Below are positions 33,427 to 41,810 of a stretch of DNA of 64,000 nt, in pieces. The stretch comes from Anaerolineales bacterium (GTDB lineage Bacteria; Chloroflexota; Anaerolineae; Anaerolineales; Villigracilaceae), in the NCBI GenBank assembly GCA_016744335.1, contig JADGEO010000006.1, positions 1 to 64,000 of the forward strand. The letters run 5' to 3'. Made by a program: the position numbers and the translations under genes. The notes under the pieces are model-generated. The model was not told where the DNA came from. It saw only the letters and a list, made by a program, of their open reading frames with translations, and did no database searches. Positions within the stretch are counted from its first letter, which is position 1. Every line of letters starts with the position of its first letter.

Positions 33427-34851
33427 ATGAATAATAAAATGTCTCAAAACAAGCAAAGCGTAAACCATGAACGGAAGCTCACTTCAGCAGAACGTTTCTT
33501 TACGCGTTCACCTTTTTCTGTCGTAACAATGGTTGCTCGGATTAAAGGTAACATAACAGAAGATATGCTAAAGAACGCGGTTGCTAAAGTTCAGCAACGG
33601 CATGCCCTGCTTCAGGTGCGTATCACAGACGATGAAAATCATATCCAATGGTTTACTTCTGAAGACGTTCAAGAAATCCCTATTGCAATTCTGCCCAGAA
33701 AATCAAAAAATGATTGGGTCAAAATCCATGCCGAAGAAATAAAAATTCCATTTGATTTCGCTATTCGCCCCGCAATTCGATTTGTTTTGGTTCAGGGAGC
33801 AGATGAGTCTGAACTCATCCTCCTCTGTCATCATATCATTTGTGATGGCATGTCTCTAGCTTATTTGGCTCGAGACTTAATGGAGCATCTTGGCAATCCA
33901 TCTCAAGCGTCTAGCATACTTCCGATGCCGCCAACCATTGCTTTGGATAATCTTCCGAAAGATGTTTCCCTCTCCAGTTTTATAAAGTTCATCATTAAGC
34001 GGATGAACCAGAAGTGGGTTGAAGATAGCGAATACTTCGACCACAAAGATTACGAGGCAATCACCAATGCTTATTGGGAAGAATTCAATCATGAAGCATT
34101 AATAGTGGAGTTGTCAGAAGCTGAAACCTCTGCTTTGGTTGCTCGAAGCAAAAAAGAGAATGTTACTGTCAATTCGGCACTTGCTACGGCATTTACAGGG
34201 GCGCAAAGTTTTGTAGAGACTAAGAAACCCTACCATGCTAAAGTTATGGTTGCCGCTAGTTTGCGAGATAGAATCCCGAACTCTGGGGGAGAAGGGATGG
34301 GGTTTTATGCGGGGGCTGTTGAGATGAAGTTTAACTACAACCAAAAGAAAAACTTCTGGGAGAATGCACGCCTTTTCCATAAAAAAATCTCGCCAAAGTT
34401 CAATAATAAAACAGTGTTTAGCACTGTTCTCACTTGGCTCTATTTAGATCCGACCATCTTTGAAGCAATGAATTTCAAAAAATTGGGCGGGCTGGTATCC
34501 CCGAATTCATCCAGATATAAGAAATTATCTTCCTTTGCTCAGAAAGAAGACCTAGTCTTGAAAGTTTTAAAGCGAGACAAACTCGAATCTCTTGAGAGAA
34601 AGCATTGGGGGCCCGCGATCACGAATCTTGGACGTTTAGATTTCCCCAAAAACTATGGAAAATTAGAGTTAGAGCGTTTAATCATGCAACCCGGTGGCGG
34701 TATCCCAATGGTAAATGTCAACTTTGTGCTTGGTGCAGTGACTTGTGCAGGGAAACTCAGCCTAGTTATTGAATATGCAGAAGAGGCGATTGACACTGCA
34801 ACAATGGAAAAAATAAAAGATAAGGCAATAGAGTGGTTGTGTAACGAGTAA
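33427..34851 (+). CDS. Condensation-domain acyltransferase-like protein
   Basis: About 474 residues with the HHxxxDG motif of NRPS condensation, PapA and WS/DGAT-type acyltransferases, here LLCHHIICDGMSLAYL near residue 135. Other family segments are LTSAERFFTRSPFSVV near the N-terminus and LGGLVSPNSSRY further on. It is a stand-alone domain with no carrier protein or adenylation neighbour. PapA-like alcohol or lipid acyltransferase activity is plausible but unproved. An earlier in-frame ATG at 33388 overlaps mazF, so I prefer 33427. It is followed by a convergent hairpin repeat. Confidence 0.78.
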   Translation: MNNKMSQNKQSVNHERKLTSAERFFTRSPFSVVTMVARIKGNITEDMLKNAVAKVQQRHALLQVRITDDENHIQWFTSEDVQEIPIAILPRKSKNDWVKIHAEEIKIPFDFAIRPAIRFVLVQGADESELILLCHHIICDGMSLAYLARDLMEHLGNPSQASSILPMPPTIALDNLPKDVSLSSFIKFIIKRMNQKWVEDSEYFDHKDYEAITNAYWEEFNHEALIVELSEAETSALVARSKKENVTVNSALATAFTGAQSFVETKKPYHAKVMVAASLRDRIPNSGGEGMGFYAGAVEMKFNYNQKKNFWENARLFHKKISPKFNNKTVFSTVLTWLYLDPTIFEAMNFKKLGGLVSPNSSRYKKLSSFAQKEDLVLKVLKRDKLESLERKHWGPAITNLGRLDFPKNYGKLELERLIMQPGGGIPMVNVNFVLGAVTCAGKLSLVIEYAEEAIDTATMEKIKDKAIEWLCNE

Positions 34852-34879
34852 ACAAATTTTATAAGAAATGAAATTCAGC

Positions 34880-34924
34880 GGCTAGAAGAACCCGTTCCCT
34901 TCAAGGGAACGGGTTCTTCTAGCC
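34880..34924. repeat. AGAAGAAC hairpin repeat, copy 2
   Basis: A perfect 22-base inverted repeat, GGCTAGAAGAACCCGTTCCCTT with its complement, lies between two convergent genes, where it can serve as a bidirectional terminator. Confidence 0.8.
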
Positions 34925-34929
34925 TACTT

Positions 34930-35313
34930 TTAATAGACTTCATACTCAATCTTAGGATAACTATCAAAATCAGCAAGATTTTCTTCGCCGAGTTCTTCGA
35001 TTTTAGCAATAGCGATATTCAAATCAGCACGCAGGCGAGAGATATTTATTCCACAACAAATTGCAGACCAGTTTTTTAGCCATTTTTGACTACGCTGATA
35101 CATTTTTATTGTGCCTTCATAATTTTGTTCGCTGGCGTGATAAAAAATAACCGCCACCTGTAAGATGCCTTTATATAAATCTCGCACAGGGGAAACTTCT
35201 TCATGCCAAGCGTCTTCGAGAGCCGCGTGTGCCATCCAGTATTCCCCGCGGTTGAAACGTTCGATGCCTAAGAGAGCTTGAGCGTGTAAGGGAGTGTCGC
35301 AGTAGTTAGTCAT
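34930..35313 (-). CDS. DUF309 family protein
   Basis: 127 residues. The helical DUF309 core is clear: GIERFNRGEYWMAHAALEDAWHEE (the family has F-N-x-G-x-[YF]-x-x-A-H), then RDLYKGILQVAVIFYHA. Function is unknown. The ATG at 35313 is chosen because a TATACT box (35320-35325) ends six bases before it, implying a leaderless mRNA. The frame is open further upstream but without support. It is divergent from the Nudix gene 47 bases away. Confidence 0.85.
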   Translation of the reverse strand: MTNYCDTPLHAQALLGIERFNRGEYWMAHAALEDAWHEEVSPVRDLYKGILQVAVIFYHASEQNYEGTIKMYQRSQKWLKNWSAICCGINISRLRADLNIAIAKIEELGEENLADFDSYPKIEYEVY

Positions 35314-35319
35314 TTTACG

Positions 35320-35325
35320 AGTATA
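35320..35325 (-). promoter_or_regulatory. -10 box for leaderless DUF309 transcript
   Basis: TATACT on the minus strand ends 6 bases before the ATG, so transcription would begin at or next to the start codon. Confidence 0.6.
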
Positions 35326-35360
35326 ACAGAAGAAAAATCGAAAATTACAGGAAAATAATA

Positions 35361-35927
35361 ATGAGCAGAAAGAAACTTCGCCAATGGAAAACACTTTCAA
35401 GAAAAACAATTCTTGATCACAGTAAGTTTTTAAAAATTGAAAGCCATGAAATTGAATTACCTGATGGAGAAATTATCTCCGATTGGCCTTGGGTGATTCT
35501 TCATGATGCCGCACTCATCCTTGCCCAAAGAGAAGATGGGGAATTTCTTGTTTTTCGACAAAGAAAATATGCTATCGATGGTATAAGCCTTGCCCCTGTT
35601 GGCGGGATGCTAGAGCCAAATGAATATCCTCTTGAAGCCGCCAAACGAGAACTACTTGAAGAAACGGGGTATAAATCAGAAAAATGGGTTGATTTTGGAA
35701 GCTATTTGGTAGACCCAAATTCTAATGTTGGGACCATGCACCTTTTTCTGGCTTTGGATGCAAAATATGTCACAGAACCAAATAGTGATGATTTAGAAGA
35801 TCAAGATTTACTCTTTCTTAACCAGAGTGAATTAGAAAAAGCCTTAGAAGCTGGAGAGTTCAAAGTACTTGCCTGGACAACAGTTGTGGCGTTATCTTTG
35901 CGCTATTTTGAAAATCGAAAGAAGTAA
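35361..35927 (+). CDS. Nudix hydrolase (ADP-ribose pyrophosphatase-like)
   Basis: A 188-residue protein. The Nudix box is complete: GGMLEPNEYPLEAAKRELLEETGY in two readable parts, GxxxxxE then REL.EE.G, at about residues 80-103. The N-terminal strand region (SKFLKIESHEIELPDGE) and the downstream SYLVDPNSNVGTMHLFLA are typical of ADP-ribose/NDP-sugar pyrophosphatases. It cleaves nucleoside diphosphate derivatives in the cytosol with divalent metal. It is followed by a 106-base palindromic repeat and a 174-base stretch without a gene. Confidence 0.9.
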   Translation: MSRKKLRQWKTLSRKTILDHSKFLKIESHEIELPDGEIISDWPWVILHDAALILAQREDGEFLVFRQRKYAIDGISLAPVGGMLEPNEYPLEAAKRELLEETGYKSEKWVDFGSYLVDPNSNVGTMHLFLALDAKYVTEPNSDDLEDQDLLFLNQSELEKALEAGEFKVLAWTTVVALSLRYFENRKK

Positions 35928-35964
35928 TCTTCTTAGCCACATGACAGTTTGAAGAAGTTGCTCC

Positions 35965-36070
35965 GCACGGGCGTAAACGCCTGTGCTAATGGGCTAAACC
36001 CGACTAAAGTCGGCTGAGAAGAGTCTGCTTTAGCAGGCTTCAGCCTTGAGCATGGACGTTTACGTCCATG
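35965..36070. repeat. 106-base multi-hairpin repeat, copy 1
   Basis: Three or four stems in tandem, GCACGGGCG-TAAA-CGCCTGTGC at one end and CATGGACGTTTACGTCCATG at the other, flank GCCGACTTTAGTCGG-type stems. The inverted copy at 50255-50360 has the same length and nearly the same sequence. No ORF. Confidence 0.75.
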
Positions 36071-36244
36071 TGGAAGAGATTATCTGGTTTATTTATGTTC
36101 AAACAGCAAAACCTGTTAGAGCAGTTTTTTTTGATGATCTTGCACTTGCGCATGAAATCAGAAAACCTTTCAACTTAAAGTGTCATGTGGCTAATAACCT
36201 TCAAACCTTCAAACAATACTCAGGGATGGTAAAATCTCTGCGCC

Positions 36245-37135
36245 ATGAAACGAACCCCTCTCCTTCTAATTTCTACTTTCGCTATTATTCTCCTTGTTAT
36301 TCTCGCATCGGGATTAAGCGACTTGCGCCTTAAGCCCGCTCAGCCAATGATATTAAATAATGGCGAGGCAGTTAATCCCGTGCAAGATAGTCTCGCGGAG
36401 GCGAGTAGGGGATTTAATGAAATCTCCCCCTGGCAACAAATTCTTTTAGTTGGCTCATTTCTATTGGCTATTCTTCTTGCCATCATTTTCATGCCCGCCG
36501 AAGCTCGCAAGAAATTCTTTATACTGGTGCTTAAGCTAGGCGTACTCGCCTTCATCATTTTATATTTCTTAGATGATTTTAAATTAGAATCAGAAGGCAT
36601 GATGCCCCAAGAAACCATTCCTATGTTAAATACCTCCCCCGAAGAAGGGGAGATTGTTGGCATCCCGCCTGAAATTCTTCAACCCGAAGAAATCTCTCCG
36701 ATTTGGAGCTATATCATCACCCTCTTTGTGGTTGTTGCCTTGGGCATAATTATATGGCTCATTTGGCGCAAATTTGCCCAATCCTCGTCAGAAGAAGATG
36801 TTTCACTTAAGAAAATCTCGCGTATCGCCAAAGCCTCCCGAGATGATCTCGCCGATGGCGCAGAATGGGAGAATATCATCATCCGTTCTTATGTAGAGAT
36901 GGGTGAAGTTATTAACGAGAGACGCGGCATCAAAAGACAAAGCGAACTTACCCCCCAAGAATTTTCTGCACAACTTATCTCGGCAGGGATACCCGCAGAC
37001 CCCGTTCAACGCCTTACCCAACTCTTTGAACGCGCCCGTTACAGCACCCATAGCGCAGATGAAGGTGAAGTTGAAGAAGCGGTAAAATGTTTAGATGAAA
37101 TCGCCTCTGTTTTTGGAGAAAGACTTGCGTCTTAA
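36245..37135 (+). CDS. DUF4129 membrane protein
   Basis: 296 residues with four predicted membrane helices (about 5-22, 60-80, 85-105 and 150-175) and a cytosolic C-terminal DUF4129 domain: IIRSYVEMGEVINERRGI, then TPQEFSAQL and FERARYSTH near 265. DUF4129 proteins go with MoxR ATPases, DUF58 proteins and transglutaminases, which are found downstream except for the last. Around residue 125-135 a stretch PEEGEIVG overlaps a partial C/G repeat (about 36637-36653). A -10-like TAAAAT lies 9 bases before the start. Confidence 0.82.
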   Translation: MKRTPLLLISTFAIILLVILASGLSDLRLKPAQPMILNNGEAVNPVQDSLAEASRGFNEISPWQQILLVGSFLLAILLAIIFMPAEARKKFFILVLKLGVLAFIILYFLDDFKLESEGMMPQETIPMLNTSPEEGEIVGIPPEILQPEEISPIWSYIITLFVVVALGIIIWLIWRKFAQSSSEEDVSLKKISRIAKASRDDLADGAEWENIIIRSYVEMGEVINERRGIKRQSELTPQEFSAQLISAGIPADPVQRLTQLFERARYSTHSADEGEVEEAVKCLDEIASVFGERLAS

Positions 37136-37160
37136 GACCTAAGACTTAAGCAAAAAAATG

Positions 37161-37295
37161 ATAGCGGCGGTTGAGTAGGCGGTGTTCTTCGCCGTATCGA
37201 AACTATAGCGAGTTAGCAAAAGAATGTTTTTCTTTTAAGCCCGCTCTGATTTTGATACGGTGACGATAGAGCTGTCACCCTACTCAATCATCGCT
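37161..37295. mobile_element. MITE-like 135-base inverted-repeat element, copy 2
   Basis: The left end TAGCGGCGGTTGAGTAG is identical to copy 1 at 30221. The right end CTACTCAATCATCGCT is decayed. Internal CGTATCGAAAC is shared. It lies between the DUF4129 gene and the next membrane gene of the MoxR cluster. Confidence 0.68.
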
Positions 37296-37333
37296 CGACA
37301 AATTACGTTTTACGCAATACGTTTTACTAAACC

Positions 37334-37939
37334 ATGAAACCCAAAAAACTCTACCTCCTCATCCCCCTTATCGCGCTTGCGCTCATCATCGCTTTTCCTC
37401 TGCAAAGCGTGATTCGTGATGTGATTATTAAGCCGCTTCTTTATTTGGGCTGGGGAATTGGTATCCTTTTTCGCTCTGTGCCACAATTTTGGGTTTGGCT
37501 GATATTGATGGGCATCATTTTTTTTATTTTACTATCGCCCTTTATCGAAGACCTCCCGCGATGGAAGAAAAAAGAAAAAGCACTCCCGCCCGAATTGGGT
37601 CCCATAGAAAAATTGGCAGAGACGCTTGATGCCTCTAATAAAGGCGTATATTTCAAATGGGCAGTGGCAAATCGTTTGGGCAAAATTGTCAGCAACTGGC
37701 TTCTCTACAGCAATCGCGTTGACCAACGGTGGCAAGCCAAAAACCTCGCGCGTCTCGGTTGGGATGTGCCTCCCGAAATCTATAATTATCTCGATGTTGG
37801 ATTAAATGGGTCATTTGCCGATTATCCGCGCCCGCGCATCCCATTTATCCAAAAACGCGCCAAAACCCCGCTAGATATTGACCCAAATATCGTCTTAAAT
37901 TATCTTGAAAATGAAATGGAGAGTGAATGTTGTGAATGA
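37334..37939 (+). CDS. Membrane protein of the MoxR/DUF58 cluster
   Basis: 201 residues with two or three hydrophobic N-terminal helices (about 6-22, 35-53 and 55-75), then a basic soluble domain (WKKKEKALPPELGPIEKLAETLDAS and KWAVANRLGKIVSNWLL). I do not recognise the family. It overlaps the start of the MoxR gene by up to 29 bases, so the two are coupled. Proteins of this position in related clusters are uncharacterised and likely envelope-linked. Confidence 0.7.
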   Translation: MKPKKLYLLIPLIALALIIAFPLQSVIRDVIIKPLLYLGWGIGILFRSVPQFWVWLILMGIIFFILLSPFIEDLPRWKKKEKALPPELGPIEKLAETLDASNKGVYFKWAVANRLGKIVSNWLLYSNRVDQRWQAKNLARLGWDVPPEIYNYLDVGLNGSFADYPRPRIPFIQKRAKTPLDIDPNIVLNYLENEMESECCE

Positions 37940-38891
37940 TTTCAAAGAATTAGAAAAAACGAGCCAAAATGCAATAGACGAAGTGCGCCGCGCCATCGTG
38001 GGCAAAGCAGAACTTTTGGAAATGATTATGGCGGCGATTTTAGCAGGTGGACACGTTTTATTGGAAGATTTTCCTGGCTTGGGCAAAACGATGATTGCTC
38101 GATCTTTTGCCACCGCACTGGGATTGGATTTCAAGCGCATCCAATTTACCCCCGACCTATTGCCCGGTGACATTACCGGTGGCTATATCTTCAACCGCGG
38201 GGAATCACGCTTTGACCTGAGGCAGGGTCCCGTTTTCTCAAACATCGTGCTGGCAGATGAGATTAACCGCGCCTCACCCAAAACGCAGTCTGCCTTGCTC
38301 GAAGCGATGTCCGAAGGACAGGTGACGCTCGAAGGCGAGACTCTGGCATTGCCCAACCCGTTTTTGGTGCTGGCAACCCAAAACCCGATTGAATACGAAG
38401 GCACTTTTCCGCTCCCCGAAGCGCAATTAGATCGGTTTATGCTCAAACTTTCGGTTGGATACCCCACCATAGAAGATGAACGCGAGATTTTGCATCGACG
38501 TGGCAACCGCGTAGACGATGAATTAACGCTCAATCCTGTTACTAGTGCGGAAGAACTTTGCAAAATGCGCACATTAATTGAATCTGTGCATGTGGATGAA
38601 GATTTAGAGAAATATATCGCCGAAATTGTGCATGAAACACGCAAAGATCGGCGTGTGGCTGTGGGAGCATCGCCGCGTGGCTCGTTGGCATTTTTAAAAA
38701 TCTCCCGTGCCTACGCCGCCATGCAAGGACGTGATTATATTCTGCCTGATGATATTAAACGCTTTGGCACCGCGATTTTATCTCACCGAATTATTTTGCA
38801 ACCTGAATACTGGATGGCAAGCAAAGTGACCGATGATGTGATTAAAGATGTTTTCACGAAGATCTCTGTACCGGTGGTGAAGGAAAAATAA
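37911..38891 (+). CDS. MoxR-family AAA ATPase
   Basis: About 326 residues of MoxR-type AAA+ ATPase, a chaperone for envelope or VWA-containing complexes. Walker A-like [13 protein letters not shown] appears as [12 protein letters not shown] near residue 48, Walker [23 protein letters not shown] near 110, sensor 1 [26 protein letters not shown] near 145 and sensor 2 [12 protein letters not shown] near 255. The start is uncertain: ATG at 37911 or GTG at 37923 or 37932 are all within the previous gene. The last has GGAG at a better distance. It lies with DUF58 and DUF4129 genes. Confidence 0.9.
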   Translation: MKWRVNVVNDFKELEKTSQNAIDEVRRAIVGKAELLEMIMAAILAGGHVLLEDFPGLGKTMIARSFATALGLDFKRIQFTPDLLPGDITGGYIFNRGESRFDLRQGPVFSNIVLADEINRASPKTQSALLEAMSEGQVTLEGETLALPNPFLVLATQNPIEYEGTFPLPEAQLDRFMLKLSVGYPTIEDEREILHRRGNRVDDELTLNPVTSAEELCKMRTLIESVHVDEDLEKYIAEIVHETRKDRRVAVGASPRGSLAFLKISRAYAAMQGRDYILPDDIKRFGTAILSHRIILQPEYWMASKVTDDVIKDVFTKISVPVVKEK

Positions 38892-38899
38892 TTTTTGTC

Positions 38900-39444
38900 A
38901 CCACAGAGACCACAGAGTTCACAGAGTTTTTAAAAACGAAAGAGAAAAGCGAGAGAAAAATGAGCGATTTGAACAAAATCAACAAAATTACAGAAGCAAT
39001 TATTGGTGCGGCGATTGAAGTTCATCGTGCATTAGGATCAGGTTTGCTCGAATCTGCTTATGAAGCTTGTCTTTGAACTTGTTCAGCGTGGTTTTCAAGT
39101 CGAACGACAAAAAACATTACCGCTCATTTATAAAGGTGTGAATGTTGACGCTGGTTATAGATTGGACTTACTAGTTAATGGATTGGTCATTGTTGAAATC
39201 AAGGGAGTAGAGGGACTCATCCCAATTCACACAGCTCAGCTTCTATCATATCTTCGCCTTTCAGAGAAAAAAGTTGGCTTATTGATTAATTTCAACGTAA
39301 AACTACTCAAGCATGGTATCAAACGACTTGCTAATTAAAAAAACTCTCACCACAGATAAAAACCAAAAACATAGCGTAGAAAAAATGCCCCAAGTTTTTC
39401 TCTCTTTTCTCAAAAAACTCTGTGTTCTCCGTGTTCTCTGTGGT
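38900..39444. mobile_element. Inverted-repeat-bounded unit carrying a frameshifted GxxExxY ORF
   Basis: ACCACAGAGA-type octamer arrays at 38900-38931 and, inverted, at 39413-39444 match at 28 of 32 positions and enclose the GxxExxY relic. The unit splits the MoxR and DUF58 genes. It has the same plan as the unit at 12866-13347. Confidence 0.5.
38960..39338 (+). pseudogene. GxxExxY family protein, frameshifted
   Basis: An ATG at 38960 opens [20 protein letters not shown], then [18 protein letters not shown], and hits a TGA at 39074-39076. The rest of the protein continues in another frame from about 39071 ([56 protein letters not shown]). In intact relatives the two parts are joined as EACL-x-[FY]EL, so about five bases are missing at the join. 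The [10 protein letters not shown] motif gives the family its name. Function is unknown. A real frameshift is the simplest reading. An assembly error cannot be excluded. Confidence 0.82.
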
Positions 39445-39457
39445 TAAAAAAACTCCA

Positions 39458-40735
39458 ATGAAAAGAAACTCCCCTCTCATACTCCTCCTCTACGCAACGC
39501 TCTTCATCGCTTTAATCAGCATGAATGGTGAAGTTTTAGCGTTAGCCATTCCTCTAGCACTTTATTTGCTATCGGGGTTGTATTTCGCGCCCCAAGAAAT
39601 CAATTTGCAAATAGAACGAGAGTTGAGCGCAGAACGCATCACACCCAAGCAAGAAGTTGTCGTTAAGATAAAAATCACCAATCTTGGCTCTTCTCTCGAA
39701 GAACTCTTTTTAGAAGACCAAATCGCTCCAGCTTTAAAGATAATCAAAGGTGAAACTAGTTTTTTCTGCACGCTCAAAAAAGGAGAAACAGTTGCATGGA
39801 GCTACACCTTAACGGGTCCACGTGGTAGTTTTCTCTTCAACGGCATAAAAGCGATTGCCAGCGACCATTTCAATATCGCAGAAAAAGAAAAGGTTATAGT
39901 AACAGAAGGGCAAGTTTTCATCATTCCCCCTTTTACACGCATTAAAAATATCAAAATTCGCCCTCACCAAACACGAGCCTACGCGGGCAATATCCCTGCA
40001 CGGCTTGGGGGTCCCGGCACTGATTTTTACGGATTACGCGAATACCAGCCCGGCGATTCTCCGCGCTGGGTCAATTGGCGTGCCAGTGCACGGCATCCGC
40101 AAGCCTTATATTCTAACGAATATGAGCAAGAACGAGTCGCCGATGTAGGCATCATTCTCGATGGTCGCGAATCCGTCAATATGGGCGAGAGCGGCAACTC
40201 GCTCTATGAGCATAGCGTCATCGCCGCCGCGGCACTTTCCGATGCTTTTATTGCTTCAGGCAATCGTGTTGGAATGCTTCTTTATGGTCAAACCCTGCGC
40301 TGGACATTCCCAGGCTATGGGCATATTCAACGCGAGCGTATTATGCAATCCCTTGCTCGCGCTGAGATTGGCGATAGCTCCGTTTTTACCGATCTTATGC
40401 GTATTCCCTCGCAATTATTCCCCATAAATTCGCAACTCGTTCTCATCTCCCCGCTTAAGAATGACGACTATGATACCCTTGTCCACTTGCGGGCGCGCGG
40501 CTATCAGGTGATGGTCATTAGCCCAAATCCCGTCAGCTACGAGCGTGCAAATTTACCCGACACAGCCAATGTCCGTCTTGCAAGTCGTATTATTGGTATG
40601 GAGCGGCACATGTTTATGCTCAAACTCAAACGCGCTGGGGTCCAAGCCCTTGATTGGGATGTGAATCAGCCCCTCGACAGACTTGTCAAAAGTCGTCTAG
40701 GTCGTCCCCCTGCGTGGCGAAATCCACTTAAATAA
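39458..40735 (+). CDS. DUF58 domain protein
   Basis: About 425 residues. Two N-terminal membrane helices (about residues 5-20 and 25-42) are followed by a beta-rich region and the DUF58 core LGGPGTDFYGLREYQPGDSPRWVNW (in parts, near 190-210). The core is followed by a VWA-like fold with ADVGIILDGRESV near 235. It is the usual partner of MoxR ATPases in the bacterial envelope. The ATG at 39458 is chosen. The frame is open to a GTG inside the inverted repeat at 39422. The decayed GxxExxY unit sits between it and moxR. Confidence 0.86.
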   Translation: MKRNSPLILLLYATLFIALISMNGEVLALAIPLALYLLSGLYFAPQEINLQIERELSAERITPKQEVVVKIKITNLGSSLEELFLEDQIAPALKIIKGETSFFCTLKKGETVAWSYTLTGPRGSFLFNGIKAIASDHFNIAEKEKVIVTEGQVFIIPPFTRIKNIKIRPHQTRAYAGNIPARLGGPGTDFYGLREYQPGDSPRWVNWRASARHPQALYSNEYEQERVADVGIILDGRESVNMGESGNSLYEHSVIAAAALSDAFIASGNRVGMLLYGQTLRWTFPGYGHIQRERIMQSLARAEIGDSSVFTDLMRIPSQLFPINSQLVLISPLKNDDYDTLVHLRARGYQVMVISPNPVSYERANLPDTANVRLASRIIGMERHMFMLKLKRAGVQALDWDVNQPLDRLVKSRLGRPPAWRNPLK

Positions 40736-40784
40736 ACTATGATGCTCTAGCCGCCGTCCCCGGCGGCGATATTTTAGGAAAAAC

Positions 40785-41279
40785 ATGATCAAATTCAGCA
40801 CCTTCTTCACCTTATGGATGGGGACTCTCGCACTGGGATTCGCCTATCAGCAAGCGGATTTAACGAACTACGCGTGGGCGGCAGTCAGCATCGGTGCGTT
40901 CTGGACGTGGGGCTTGCTCCAGTTTAAAAAACAGATTCCCCGCATCGGCATGGTACTGCTCTCCTTGCTCTCTATCATTGGGTTGTTCAATGATCTCCCT
41001 TTTGGCTGGATGCTGGCTGGCGCGCTCAACGCCCTCCTTTCTTACGATTTGAGCAACTTCCACCAACGTCTACGTTTTGCCTCAGAAAGTGAAGATACAA
41101 AATTGCTTAAACGCGTGCACCTCACACGTCTCAGCATCATCACCCTGCTGGCGTTAGCCCTTAGCACCACCGTGATCTTCTGGCAAGCAGAATTTACCCT
41201 CGAATGGGCGATATTCTTAGTCCTAGGCGGGATTTGGGGGATCTCTTTGTTGGTAGGATGGGTGAGACGAGAAGCGTAA
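40785..41279 (+). CDS. Small polytopic membrane protein
   Basis: 164 residues with four to five membrane helices and an internal cytosolic segment (DLSNFHQRLRFASESEDTKLLKRVHLTRL). It has no recognised family. It lies 49 bases after the DUF58 gene on the same strand and may be the last gene of that cluster. Confidence 0.7.
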   Translation: MIKFSTFFTLWMGTLALGFAYQQADLTNYAWAAVSIGAFWTWGLLQFKKQIPRIGMVLLSLLSIIGLFNDLPFGWMLAGALNALLSYDLSNFHQRLRFASESEDTKLLKRVHLTRLSIITLLALALSTTVIFWQAEFTLEWAIFLVLGGIWGISLLVGWVRREA

Positions 41280-41353
41280 AAAAAAATAGGGCAAGAATCT
41301 TTGGGGGATAATAATGGTAAAATAAAAAGGGAAGAAATTAGTTGGAGAACATC

Positions 41354-41707
41354 ATGCTTGCTCAAAAAGATGAACGATTAGCTACGAATCAAGTTAACTT
41401 CGCCTTGATAAACTATATCGTCGAGAAAATAGTTGGTGAAATAAAACCAAAAGAAATTATTCTTTTTGGTTCACGCGCACGTGGGGAAGAAAAAACATCC
41501 AGTGATATTGATCTCTTTATTGTCCAAGATAGCGAAGTGTCTAATAAAGAAATTCGCCGAAAAATAGATATTCTTTTGTGGGGGCGGCGTTTTGGCGTAG
41601 ACTTAATCATTCGCAAGCCCGAAGATGTGGCGCGTAATTTAGCAGACAGAAACCCTTTTTATACAGAAGATAATTATTCCGAAGGACGGGTTTTATATGA
41701 ACGCTAA
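41354..41707 (+). CDS. MNT-type nucleotidyltransferase (HEPN/MNT antitoxin)
   Basis: About 117 residues of minimal nucleotidyltransferase: IILFGSRARGEEKTSSDIDLFIV (in parts, near residues 36-58) has the GSxxRG...SDxD catalytic motif. A third acidic residue lies in RFGVDLIIRKPE. MNT proteins pair with HEPN ribonucleases and AMPylate them. Its stop overlaps the start of a HEPN-like reading frame that is cut short after about 20 residues. The ATG at 41354 is preferred over a TTG at 41342. Confidence 0.85.
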   Translation: MLAQKDERLATNQVNFALINYIVEKIVGEIKPKEIILFGSRARGEEKTSSDIDLFIVQDSEVSNKEIRRKIDILLWGRRFGVDLIIRKPEDVARNLADRNPFYTEDNYSEGRVLYER

Positions 41708-41807
41708 AAAGCCGAGAGAAACAACTAAAGCATGGTTGCGCTATGCTGAAGGGGCATGCGTAAGAGCTGAATTCCGAACAGATTTGCGCCTTTGCATCTT
41801 TGCGTAA
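41697..41807 (+). pseudogene. Truncated HEPN toxin relic
   Basis: An ATG overlapping the MNT stop encodes MNAKKPRETTKAWLRYAEG, the start of a HEPN-domain protein (W-L-x-x-A-E). It then runs into an unrelated repeat-like stretch (TTGCGCCTTTGCATCTTTGCG) and stops after 36 residues. The Rx4-6H active site of HEPN RNases is absent. Confidence 0.65.
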
Positions 41808-41810
41808 ATT

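Noticed and set aside
39074..39076. TGA in the GxxExxY ORF as a selenocysteine codon, given the tRNA-Sec in the window
   Set aside because: The downstream homology continues in a different frame, so this is a frameshift. No GxxExxY family member is a known selenoprotein.
38960..39338. Treating the 92-codon frame at 39060 as an intact small gene
   Set aside because: Its N-terminal 38 residues are recognisable in another frame immediately upstream, so it is the 3' part of a broken gene.
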